A stretch of DNA of 64,000 nucleotides from assembly GCF_012922555.1 (NCBI RefSeq), contig NZ_WIPK01000004.1, positions 1 to 64,000 of the forward strand. The letters run 5' to 3'. Positions 53,985 to 62,487 of the stretch are shown here, one piece after another. Each line of letters begins with the position of its first letter. Position 1 is the stretch's first letter. Below the pieces are notes generated by a model. The model was not told the origin of the DNA, made no database searches, and saw only the letters and a list, made by a program, of their open reading frames with translations. Position numbers and translations under genes: made by a program. This stretch comes from Paraclostridium dentum (GTDB lineage Bacteria > Bacillota > Clostridia > Peptostreptococcales > Peptostreptococcaceae).

Positions 53985-54504
53985 TTTTGCTACTTTCTCC
54001 AATCTTATATTCATAAAGTATAAAATTTTTGTAAGGTGTTTTCATAGTTATACGTTTTACTAATTTAAATGTTATATATGATGATATAGCCGTATATAAC
54101 ATACCTATAGACGCTGAAATAATTAAAGCTTTAGCTGGAACTCCAGTTATAAAGCTCATAACTACTCGTCCAAAAATTGTTCCTACTGGACCCGCTATAG
54201 TTACTGCTATTATTCCATTTCCAAATATACCAATTAATCCTCCTCCAACGATTCTAAAGATCATTGCTACTATAACATTTAGAATTGTATGTGTTCCCAT
54301 TAAAAGATTTATACAGCTCGCTATTATTCCTGAAAATATATATCTTTTAAATCCAAATGTAGCACATATACCAATTGCTATGGGAGCTGACATCTGAAAT
54401 TCTGTTCCAGGGATTAGCCCTGGTAATTTAATAATTCCTGATATTGCAATTATTACTGATAATAATGATATTAGAGTTAACTCCCGTATTTTATTATCCC
54501 TCAT
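53971..54504 (-). CDS. Membrane protein of S-component type, possible pimelate or biotin-precursor transporter
   Basis: 177 aa with five or six transmembrane segments (begins MRDNKIRELTLISLLSVIIA). PGTEFQMSAPIAIGICATFG and MGTHTILNVIVAMIFRIVGGG resemble ECF S components. It is first in an operon with bioW and bioF and overlaps bioW. BioW needs free pimelate, so uptake of pimelate is an attractive role. It is not clearly BioY. Start ATG 54504, 8 nt after GGAGGT; an in-frame start at 54528 lies in the operator. Confidence 0.65.
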   Translation of the reverse strand: MRDNKIRELTLISLLSVIIAISGIIKLPGLIPGTEFQMSAPIAIGICATFGFKRYIFSGIIASCINLLMGTHTILNVIVAMIFRIVGGGLIGIFGNGIIAVTIAGPVGTIFGRVVMSFITGVPAKALIISASIGMLYTAISSYITFKLVKRITMKTPYKNFILYEYKIGESSKNEII

Positions 54505-54526
54505 TTTGGTAAACCTCCATTTCATC

Positions 54527-54578
54527 AAAAGTTAACTTTTCATTTTTAATTGTAATCTTTATAAATATTTTTTGTCAA
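54527..54578 (-). promoter_or_regulatory. bio operon promoter and palindromic operator
   Basis: TTGACA (54578-54573), an 18-bp spacer and TACAAT (54554-54549) form a good sigma-A promoter. Eight bases further comes the perfect palindrome AAAAGTTAACTTTT (54540-54527), at the expected start of transcription. The GTTAAC core recalls BirA operators, but the second half-site of the classical long BirA box is absent, so the regulator is not certain. Confidence 0.65.
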
Positions 54579-54627
54579 CTTATTTTAGTTATTAAGTTTA
54601 TATATTTTTATAAATTTTATCTAGATA

Positions 54628-54671
54628 AATAAATAACCCTTATATGAATTACTTCATATAAGGGTTATTTA
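54628..54671 (-). terminator. Terminator after the metalloprotease gene
   Basis: AAATAACCCTTATATGAA / TTCATATAAGGGTTATTT with a 4-nt loop. Confidence 0.9.
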
Positions 54672-54673
54672 TT

Positions 54674-57016
54674 TTATTTTTTGCTTATATTAATTGTGGC
54701 ACTACTATTATCTTTTGCTTGATGTAATATTTTTATCTCCATTCCTAACTCCGGAACTTTAACGCCTAATTCTGGAGCGGCTTGATTAGTAAAATCTTTT
54801 TTATCACTAAACTTAGGGTTTGAAGATGAATATTTGTCTATAGCGATCCTTCCATATGATTCCCCTGCATCAATAGAAAATTTACTACCTTTTTTAGAGC
54901 TAAATGCCGCATCATGCATTTGATATTTATTACTAGCTATTAATGACTCAGTTTCTTTATCATAAAAATGCCAAGGTATATTTGTTTGATCTGCATCTAC
55001 AACTGATAAATATCCACCTCCAGGGTGTACTCCAGTCCAATTTTCACTATAATACTCATTTACATACCATATAACCATACCAGGGTCATATTCATACATC
55101 TGACCAAATGAATTTATTCCCGCTAGGCCTTTATCTACTCCGTCATGATTTCTCCATTCTATTAAGTAGTAGTTTTTAGAGTAAACCTTACCTTTATCAA
55201 TATTAAATCCATTCAGTTCAAATTTAGATCCTTCTTCTGCATTATCAAAGAATAATTCATTGTTATCATCAAATATTCTTATATCATCTACATAAAATCC
55301 ACTTCCAAAGGTATATTTATCTGTCTGATATTCAAATTTTATCTCTACATCTTTCCCCTTATAATCGCCTAAATCAAATATAGCATCTACCCATCCATCA
55401 GATTTTCCTGTTATTCCATTTGGAATAACTACCTCCGCTCCTGGATCATGGTCTTTAGTAGTTATGTTACCTTGGATAAAGTTCCAATCTTTGCTGCCCT
55501 TTTCTCTAACCTGTATACTTGCAAAATCCCATCCTTTTTCTATATCATATAAAGTTTTAAATTTTAACTGTGGGTTATTAGTATTATTTAAATTAATTTC
55601 TGCTGTCATGGAGTTGTTTAATGATTCTCCATCTTTTCCTTTTCCACCCCAGTACACATTTTCACCACTAAATGGCTTAACTATTTCTGTTTCTAAATCA
55701 GGTAAATTTACTTTTACTGTTTGGCCAGTTTCACTTGCTTGCTTCAAATCTAACGTAACACCTTTTGTTGTTAAATCTTTATAATCTATCTCTGTTGATT
55801 TTTGCCAATTTCCACCGTATTTATTTTGCATAAGTTGTTTGCTATATGGACTTATCCCTGTAGGCTCTGTTCCTGGTACTTTTCCTGCCCAACTTCCAGA
55901 TGACATTAAAGACCAATTTGATATAGGCTCACTATAACTACTTGAATACTGAGTGTCATACTCATCTGGCATACCTAAGTCATGCCCGAACTCGTGAGAA
56001 AATACCCCTCCTGCTCCATCTTCTGGATTTATAGTATAATCATACGCTAGAAATTTCCCTGTTGAACTATTTTCACTTTGCGTTCCTTCTATTTGATAGA
56101 TGCCTCCTAAATTCCATCTATGGGACCATATTGCATCGCTTCCAAGACTTCCTCCTCCAGCTTCTTGCCCCATACCTGCATGTATAAACATCAAATAATC
56201 AATCATCCCATCTGGCTCATTGTAGTTTCCATCTCCGTCTAAATCATATCTATCTATTTTATCAAAATCACTTAAATTTATGTTTTTATCTTTACCTAAC
56301 TCTGTTAATCCATCTTTTATTAATTGTCTTGCATTTATATCATTATTAGAACCTTCCTGAGCTCCATAAGATGCTGCACTTCCTGGTACAGTATACCAAT
56401 CAGTTACTTTTCCATTTATTTTTAAAGTCCCTCCTGACTGTTGATCATAATATTGCTTCATTGACACTAAATTTTCCCCATTAGGCCCTTTATATCCATT
56501 TTCACCAAACAACATATCTTGAAAATGATCTCTTCCATAGTTTTGATAATACATATTTGATTCCCCTGGCTTTATCTCATTATGCTTATAATCATCAAAT
56601 TCAACCAAAACAGTCAAAACATTTACCTCTGTAACTTCATTACTATTCTTTACCTGATACTGATTTTGGCTATGTTTTTTTATATTCTTTTTTTCTTTTG
56701 ATTTAAATTCATTTTCTTGTTTAGTTATATGTTGGCTTTTATTATTTTTTGCTAATTCATTCATATAGGTTCTAAAAACTCTATTTGATTCTTCAAAATT
56801 TGCACTTTTATCTATTTTACCTTCTTTTTTTAACATTTCTATTATTTTCTCTTCATTAGCTATGGATATGTCTACCGGTCCACTTATATTATCATTAGCA
56901 CTTCTATGTGAACTGTTTATATTTTGTTTTTCATTGTTTAGTGCATTTACTGAAGTCAGTGACCCTGCTAATAACCCTAATGTGATAACTAAAGATACTA
57001 CCCTCTTTGAGTGCAT
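54674..57016 (-). CDS. Secreted M6-family metalloprotease, immune inhibitor A type
   Basis: 780 aa. Signal peptide 1-25 (ends SVNA). A propeptide-like basic region runs to about 125. The catalytic zinc motif HEFGHDLGMPDEYD begins at residue 341 and has the HExxHxxGxxD form of M6 proteases. A C-terminal half with beta-sandwich, MAM-like segments (DDIRIFDDNNELFFDNAEEG) follows. InhA of Bacillus cereus degrades host antibacterial proteins and matrix proteins. Here secretion and proteolysis are clear while the target is unknown. Monocistronic, RBS AGGGGG. Confidence 0.93.
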   Translation of the reverse strand: MHSKRVVSLVITLGLLAGSLTSVNALNNEKQNINSSHRSANDNISGPVDISIANEEKIIEMLKKEGKIDKSANFEESNRVFRTYMNELAKNNKSQHITKQENEFKSKEKKNIKKHSQNQYQVKNSNEVTEVNVLTVLVEFDDYKHNEIKPGESNMYYQNYGRDHFQDMLFGENGYKGPNGENLVSMKQYYDQQSGGTLKINGKVTDWYTVPGSAASYGAQEGSNNDINARQLIKDGLTELGKDKNINLSDFDKIDRYDLDGDGNYNEPDGMIDYLMFIHAGMGQEAGGGSLGSDAIWSHRWNLGGIYQIEGTQSENSSTGKFLAYDYTINPEDGAGGVFSHEFGHDLGMPDEYDTQYSSSYSEPISNWSLMSSGSWAGKVPGTEPTGISPYSKQLMQNKYGGNWQKSTEIDYKDLTTKGVTLDLKQASETGQTVKVNLPDLETEIVKPFSGENVYWGGKGKDGESLNNSMTAEINLNNTNNPQLKFKTLYDIEKGWDFASIQVREKGSKDWNFIQGNITTKDHDPGAEVVIPNGITGKSDGWVDAIFDLGDYKGKDVEIKFEYQTDKYTFGSGFYVDDIRIFDDNNELFFDNAEEGSKFELNGFNIDKGKVYSKNYYLIEWRNHDGVDKGLAGINSFGQMYEYDPGMVIWYVNEYYSENWTGVHPGGGYLSVVDADQTNIPWHFYDKETESLIASNKYQMHDAAFSSKKGSKFSIDAGESYGRIAIDKYSSSNPKFSDKKDFTNQAAPELGVKVPELGMEIKILHQAKDNSSATINISKK

Positions 57017-57118
57017 AAAATTCCCCCTAAGTATTATTTCTACATACTATGGAATACAATGTCCCAATTCTAATATATAATTTAATTTTTATATAAATTT
57101 AATCTATTTTATATAATA

Positions 57119-57150
57119 AAAAGCACCTTATTAAATAATAAGGTGCTTTA
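57119..57150 (-). terminator. Terminator after the MutS fragment
   Basis: AAAGCACCTTATT / AATAAGGTGCTTT with a 4-nt loop. Confidence 0.8.
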
Positions 57151-57414
57151 TTTCCATTTACCAGTATCTAAGAAATTTTTTGCTCTATAATTATCATCAA
57201 ACATATATGTAAGTTCTACATCATGTGTAGCCGAAAAACATAGTGTATTCTCGCTCCCTATATTTTTCAAAACCTCACAAGAAGACACTATTCTTTCAAC
57301 TGTATTTGTACCTCTTAAAATTTCATCTACAAAACATAAGCATGGAATATTATTCTGTACTTGATCTAATATCCTCTTAAGAGATTTAATAAAATAACTG
57401 ATGAAACTATACAT
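57148..57414 (-). pseudogene. C-terminal fragment of a MutS-like ATPase
   Basis: 88 codons remain. CLCFVDEILRGTNTVERI is the Walker B and signature region of MutS-type ATPases and ATHDVELTYM contains the switch His. The lever, clamp and Walker A regions are gone. Upstream, frames are broken (a readable piece MIETSLGFYL precedes it). The original was probably a stand-alone MutS-related membrane-linked protein of Clostridia. Its own terminator is preserved. Confidence 0.75.
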
Positions 57415-57535
57415 AAATAAAATCCTAGTGAAGTCTCTATCATTCTAAAAATATTAGATAAACTACTATATAACAATATAGGCAATTAAAAAACTAACAG
57501 AGACATAACTGGAAGTTTTTTATTAAAACCAGTAA

Positions 57536-57752
57536 CTATATTTTTTTACCTAAAAAGTAATAAGTTATACTTAATATTAAAAATATAGGTGTAGACATCA
57601 TTAATATTATTAAAAATTGAGTTCCTGAATTTTCATGCCAGCTAAACATATTATAATATGCTGAATATATATATTCAGAAAAAAATTATTGTTAGAGTTA
57701 AAATTAAATTTAAGGTTATTAAAACCATGGATTTATTTTTTATTTTTAACAT
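57536..57752 (-). pseudogene. Frameshifted small membrane protein
   Basis: ATG 57752 with GAGGATG upstream opens MLKIKNKSMVLITLNLILTL, then a T7 homopolymer (about 57677) puts the frame into a TGA. Removing one T restores a 71-residue protein with SEYIYSAYYNMFSWHENSG and a second membrane segment ending FLGKKI. Either a genuine one-base frameshift, a sequencing error in the homopolymer, or slippage. Confidence 0.55.
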
Positions 57753-57785
57753 AAAGTCATCCTCATTAATTTGAAAATTTTAGTT

Positions 57786-58958
57786 TTATTCCTCAAGGCT
57801 AATTATATTTGTAGTAGATATTTGCTCTGGGAATAACTTATCTTTAGAGGATTTTTCAGCATCTATTGTACGATTAACCATTAACTTTTTACATGATGGA
57901 GAATATTCAAAATTATAGTATCCATTTCCTTCAGTAAGTAGTTCTTTCTCCTTTGTTTTTGTATCAACTATATAAACTCCACTTTCATATTCTTCATATG
58001 ATGTGTATGCTATCTTACTTCCATCTTTAGACCAACTTACACTTTCTATTGAACCTTCAGTTAAAATTTGTCTATTTTTCCCCTCTAAATCCATTATAGC
58101 AAGTTCATGTGTATTCCTATCACTGTTATATACAATAGCTACTAATTGATCTTTGTTATTAGATAGTTTAAACTCTAAAATATCATCTTTTATTACCATT
58201 TTCTTTTCTTTTGTCTTTATATCATAAACTATTAACTTATTATCTTCTTCTTGCCCTCTGTGTATCTTCGTATAATATATTTTATCTCCAACTTTTACTG
58301 GATTTATTATACTGAGTGCATCTATTCCTTTTTCATTATTTGTTTTTTCTACATCTTTTATTTTTTCTATATTTCCATCAATATTTATAACAGCAAATCC
58401 ACCTATATGGTTACAAGGAATTATTATTTGCTTATCATTTATCCAATTAGCATTTTTCATATCATAAGCATCTATATCACTATCAGATATTTTAGTTATT
58501 ATATTCCCATTTGTATCTGATATATATCCTGTTCCGTCTTCTTTATTTTCACTAGTATAAAATATATGTTTTTGGTAAGGTGATACAACTCCACTTTCTA
58601 TATATTCAGATTTACTACCCATTAATTTTTCACTTTTAGAATTTAAGTCATATAAGTAAAGATTTTTCACATCAAAATCTGCTTTTACCTTCTCTGAATC
58701 AACTTTTATTGGAGGTAATTCTTTATTTACTTTTGAAATTATTATATTATTTTCATCTATCCACTTAACTCCTGATACCCCTTCATATGTATCAATTTTA
58801 ACTTTAGCTGTCTTCGTTGCTTTAATGTCTTTTGTATCTTTTACAATTGTAACATTATTATTTTTTCCCGATCCGGTTACATTCTCCTTTTTACATCCAG
58901 TAGCTCCTAATGATATACTAATCAACAATAATCCTGCTAATATTCCTCTTTTATTCAT
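57786..58958 (-). CDS. Lipoprotein with TolB-like beta-propeller
   Basis: 390 aa. Signal peptide with lipobox GATGC (Cys22), then a linker and WD40/PD40-like blades (VSWSKDGSKIAYTSYE; YNFEYSPSCKKLMVNR; VKWIDENNIIIS). No enzyme motif. It lies 90 bp after a kinase-regulator pair on the same strand, so it may be controlled by or be an accessory of that system. The ligand is unknown. Confidence 0.8.
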   Translation of the reverse strand: MNKRGILAGLLLISISLGATGCKKENVTGSGKNNNVTIVKDTKDIKATKTAKVKIDTYEGVSGVKWIDENNIIISKVNKELPPIKVDSEKVKADFDVKNLYLYDLNSKSEKLMGSKSEYIESGVVSPYQKHIFYTSENKEDGTGYISDTNGNIITKISDSDIDAYDMKNANWINDKQIIIPCNHIGGFAVINIDGNIEKIKDVEKTNNEKGIDALSIINPVKVGDKIYYTKIHRGQEEDNKLIVYDIKTKEKKMVIKDDILEFKLSNNKDQLVAIVYNSDRNTHELAIMDLEGKNRQILTEGSIESVSWSKDGSKIAYTSYEEYESGVYIVDTKTKEKELLTEGNGYYNFEYSPSCKKLMVNRTIDAEKSSKDKLFPEQISTTNIISLEE

Positions 58959-59047
58959 ATTAATATCTCCTTTATCTTTTTCTATATTAGTAGTATAACT
59001 AATTGATTTTTCAAAAGTATATCTAGTTGTTTCTAAACTGTAAACTT

Positions 59048-60499
59048 TTATAAATTTGGAAATTCTATTAAAAAAGTAGTTTCTTTTTTATCTTTTAATA
59101 ATCTAATACTTCCATTTTGTCTTTCTACTAATTCTTTTACTAGGCTAAGACCTAATCCTGTTGAGCTATGTTCTTTAGATCTAGATTTACTGATTGTATA
59201 AAAAGGTTCAAATATCTTATCTATTTCCTGTATAGGTATCCCAATTCCAGTATCTGATATTTCTATAGTAACTTTGTTATCTTTGATATAGCTACCTACA
59301 AATATTTTCCCATCTATTTTATTATATTTTATAGCATTATCTATTAAATTTATAAAGATATGCATTAAATTTTCTTTATCTCCCAACATAATACCTGATT
59401 GCAAGTTTGTTATTAGCTCAAGATTAAATTTCTTAACTTTTCCTTGCATACGACAACAAATTTCTTCTAATATATCTTTTACATCTATTTCTTCACAATT
59501 TATTTCAAAATTATATTTTTGTAATGAGGATAAATGTAAGATTTTTTCTACCATTTCGCATAACCTTTGTGTTTCCTTTACAATATTAACTTTAGCATCA
59601 TTTATCAATTTAATATCATCCGGATAAATATCAATTAAATCCATATATGTTTTAATAACAGTGAGAGGTGTTTTAAATTCGTGTGTTATATTTCCTATGA
59701 AATTTTTTTGTTGTTTTTCTACTTCTCTTAATTTTTGTAATACTAATTGTAATTTCTCTTTCTCATCCTTAATTTTATTTATATTTTCCTCAATTTGTGT
59801 ACTCATATAATAAATTCCATCACTTAATTCCCCAAGTTCATCATTTCTCTTAATAGGGGTAATTTTATTATATAATCCGCTCTTAATATATAATGTATCT
59901 TTTTTTAGTCTTATAATACCTCTAGAGAACCTATCAAAATAAAAATATGAACATGCAAAACTCAATAAAAATGTAACAGTCCCTATTTTTATAAAAAGAA
60001 GCTGTATATTATTATAAAAATCTATGCCTTTTTTTATATTATAATCAATTTCGATTACTCCTATTTGATTATTATCTTTATAAATAGGTGCAGTGTAATA
60101 TATATACTCATCTACGACTTGATACACTATTTGATCATCTAAAGCACTAGAAACCATCTCTTTTACATTAAATTCCTTGTTAAATCCAGTATCTTTAGTT
60201 AATTTCTTCCCATCTATACCATAAATTGTTGAATCGATTTTATGTAGTAAATCTAATTGATATTTAAGTTTTTGTGCATTTAATTTTAAAAATTCTTCTC
60301 CATTTTCTGTTGGATTTTCACTATTAATTTGATTTATGTAGTTGTTTGTAATTTTAACTTGATTAGCTAGATATATTTCATACTCTTTTACTTGATTATT
60401 CTTTATACCTCTCAGCACTAAAGTACTTAATATAATTACTGTTAAAAGTAAAAGTATCGCTGAAAACATACTAAATTTTACTTTTATACTAACCTTCAT
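59048..60499 (-). CDS. Sensor histidine kinase with extracytoplasmic domain
   Basis: 483 aa. Transmembrane segment (about 10-30), extracytoplasmic domain of roughly 130 residues with IYYTAPIYKDNNQIGVIEIDY (Cache-like), second transmembrane segment, HAMP, coiled coil, HisKA IGNITHEFKTPLTV, HATPase NLIDNAIKYNK, DTGIGI, STGLGLSL. Start ATG 60499 overlaps the regulator end by 11 bp with AGGTG upstream; an in-frame GTG three codons earlier is possible. Confidence 0.9.
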   Translation of the reverse strand: MKVSIKVKFSMFSAILLLLTVIILSTLVLRGIKNNQVKEYEIYLANQVKITNNYINQINSENPTENGEEFLKLNAQKLKYQLDLLHKIDSTIYGIDGKKLTKDTGFNKEFNVKEMVSSALDDQIVYQVVDEYIYYTAPIYKDNNQIGVIEIDYNIKKGIDFYNNIQLLFIKIGTVTFLLSFACSYFYFDRFSRGIIRLKKDTLYIKSGLYNKITPIKRNDELGELSDGIYYMSTQIEENINKIKDEKEKLQLVLQKLREVEKQQKNFIGNITHEFKTPLTVIKTYMDLIDIYPDDIKLINDAKVNIVKETQRLCEMVEKILHLSSLQKYNFEINCEEIDVKDILEEICCRMQGKVKKFNLELITNLQSGIMLGDKENLMHIFINLIDNAIKYNKIDGKIFVGSYIKDNKVTIEISDTGIGIPIQEIDKIFEPFYTISKSRSKEHSSTGLGLSLVKELVERQNGSIRLLKDKKETTFLIEFPNL

Positions 60500-61184
60500 A
60501 TATTTCACCTATAGCTTTATACCCTACTCTATATACAGTTTGTATTAAATCTTCATATTGTTTACCTAGTTTTTTTCTAAGCCTTTGAATATGTATATCT
60601 ACAGTACGAGTACCCCCAATATACTCCATTCCCCAAATTAAATCTAAAAGATCTTCTCTTGTATATACTCTATCTACATTAGATAATAAAAGATATATTA
60701 AATCAAACTCCTTCGGTGTTAACTCTAATGTTTTTCCTTTTATAATAACTTTCCTTTGCTTTAATATAATTTTTAAATCTTTAATCTGTATATCTATTAC
60801 TTCAAATTCACTACGAGATTTGTTGAGCCTTCTAAGTAAGGATTTAGACCTTGCTATTATTTCTCTTATATAAAATGGCTTGGTCATATAATCGTCAGCT
60901 CCTAGCTCTAGACCTAATACTTTATCTACAATATCATTCTTTGCAGTAAGCATAATAACTCCTAAGTTTTCTCTATTGTCTAATCTTTTACACACCTCAA
61001 ATCCATCTATTTTTGGCATCATCGCATCTACAATCATTAAATTCGGATTAAAAATTTCTACTTTATCTAGCGCTTCTTCACCATCATAAGCAGTTTCGGT
61101 ACAATATCCTTCTCTTTCAAAAGCATATGCAATTAAGTCTGCAATATTTTTTTCATCATCTACTATTAATATTTTTTCTTTCAT
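60489..61184 (-). CDS. OmpR-family response regulator
   Basis: 231 aa. VDDE, phospho-Asp in LMIVDAMMPKIDG (Ala replaces the usual Val), YMTKPFY; winged helix ends LIQTVYRVGYKA. RBS GAAAGGA. First gene of regulator-kinase. Next to remnants of a MacAB-like exporter, which it may once have controlled. Confidence 0.92.
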   Translation of the reverse strand: MKEKILIVDDEKNIADLIAYAFEREGYCTETAYDGEEALDKVEIFNPNLMIVDAMMPKIDGFEVCKRLDNRENLGVIMLTAKNDIVDKVLGLELGADDYMTKPFYIREIIARSKSLLRRLNKSRSEFEVIDIQIKDLKIILKQRKVIIKGKTLELTPKEFDLIYLLLSNVDRVYTREDLLDLIWGMEYIGGTRTVDIHIQRLRKKLGKQYEDLIQTVYRVGYKAIGEIYEG

Positions 61185-61319
61185 AGTCTCGTATCCTTTC
61201 TAATTATTATAAGTATCGTTTTTTATTATTTACATGTGTAAATTATAATATATTTATGTGCAAAAGATAAAAAATAATTTTTAAAATAAAAAAAGTATCG
61301 CTTATTCCATCTTAAACTT

Positions 61320-61790
61320 TATTTATATTTTAACTAGAGCAACTCTTCTAGGTATATAGTCCTTCTTATTAAACACATACTTATATGCTGTAGAATACGA
61401 TATAAAAATACTTTGGCCTAGACTTATTCCTTCCATTCCATCCTCTTTTTTTCTAATACTCCGATTACTGTATAAGTTTTTCCTTTTATTTTTTATCTAT
61501 ATTTGCAAAGTGTTTCTCTGCTATATTTACTCCTAATAGATATACTTTTTAACTTTTACGTTGATGCTCTTCCCTTAAACCTTCCTCAAATTCATCTGTA
61601 ATCCCTACTGCTAGCTCAACATCATCTTTCCTAAGTATTTTTACAGGGGCACTTCCAGTTACATTAAGTCCAACATTACTAATATTATTTGAATCATCTA
61701 ATATACTTTTCATCTTATCCTCATCTATTGAAGGTCTTTATATATATTTGGTTTTATAAAGTCAAAATTTACATATATGCTTCCTGCGCT
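61320..61790 (-). pseudogene. Decayed MacB-like ABC permease
   Basis: Reading the minus strand in shifting frames gives SILDDSNNISNVGLNVTG, then KVYLLGVNIAEKHFANIDK, then KGKTYTVIGVLEKK and QSIFISYSTAYKYV. These match the periplasmic-type domain of MacB permeases. Several stops and frameshifts break it. The N-terminal membrane segment and the C-terminal FtsX part are missing. Confidence 0.6.
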
Positions 61791-61859
61791 TAATTCTTTA
61801 AATGTTTTTTTACTCTTTTCTCTACCCCTTATATCAGAAAAGCTAACCTTAACTTCTAC

Positions 61860-62150
61860 TTCTTTTATTTTTATAACTTTATTTGGAACTAGTATACCAT
61901 CTTACCTATTTTTTATTATAAATTTAACTTTAGCTGTCATACCTGGTTTATATTTCTAAATCTTTCGTATCTATCTTCGCTCTTACTTTATAGTCGACAT
62001 CCTCACCTTCAGACGAGCTTACACAACTTTTTTTCTACATGTCCTTTGACTTCAGTGTCTGGATATGTTTCAAACCTTACATTAACTTCTTGATTTTATT
62101 TTATGTTCATAATATCTGTTTGCGATGTTAAAGCAGGTATAAAGTTTTTG
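61860..62150 (-). pseudogene. Decayed MacA/HlyD-like adaptor protein
   Basis: Fragments in shifted frames: ALTSQTDIMNIK, NQEVNVRFETYPDTEVKGHV, SSEGEDVDYKVRAKIDTKD, KPGMTAKVKFIIKN and ILVPNKVI. This is the C-terminal part of a periplasmic adaptor of MacA type. It joins the MacB remnant without an ATPase gene between, so an internal deletion is likely. All frames are broken. Confidence 0.6.
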
Positions 62151-62174
62151 TTAAGAAAAATTATATGAAACTAA

Positions 62175-62212
62175 AAAACTATGAAAATCAAATTTGATTT
62201 TCATAGTTTTAA
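62175..62212. terminator. Long perfect hairpin, probable terminator
   Basis: AAAACTATGAAAATCAAA / TTTGATTTTCATAGTTTT, 18-bp palindrome with T-run on the plus strand and A-rich flanks. Lies after the small broken frame at 62220. Confidence 0.7.
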
Positions 62213-62219
62213 AATTAAA

Positions 62220-62487
62220 TAATATCTACACTCATGACTATCCCCTCCTCTAATATAGATTCATTGTTCCCTGGTTCAGTTTCATAAACCCCTATTCTAA
62301 TAAATTTTATCTCTTTTAAATCATTACAATCTTCAAAGTTTGTAGATGTTCCTATTAATATACTCAAAATAGAAACGTTATGATAGATATTAAATTAATC
62401 ATTCATTTTATATTAGTTTTCGTCAAGATCCTCCGGAGGCTTTAATATCCCTTAGATTGACTGGTATGGTGGAAACCCTATATCTTT
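62220..62487 (-). other. Unrecognised decayed frame with a GC-richer island after the histidine kinase
   Basis: From the kinase stop the same frame continues as GFPPYQSI, stop, GILKPPEDLDEN, stop, then a 49-residue open piece (LSILIGTSTNFEDCNDL to SILEEGIVMSVDII). I do not recognise the protein. The stretch 62418-62478 is much richer in G and C than its surroundings, as structured RNAs are in AT-rich genomes, and contains AGGGTTTCC and GGGATATTAAAGCC, loosely like ykkC-class (guanidine or PRPP) riboswitches. Both readings remain open. Confidence 0.3.

Noticed and set aside
61777-61959. Plus-strand 60-codon ORF
   Set aside because: It is the antisense of the decayed adaptor remnant, with no ribosome site.
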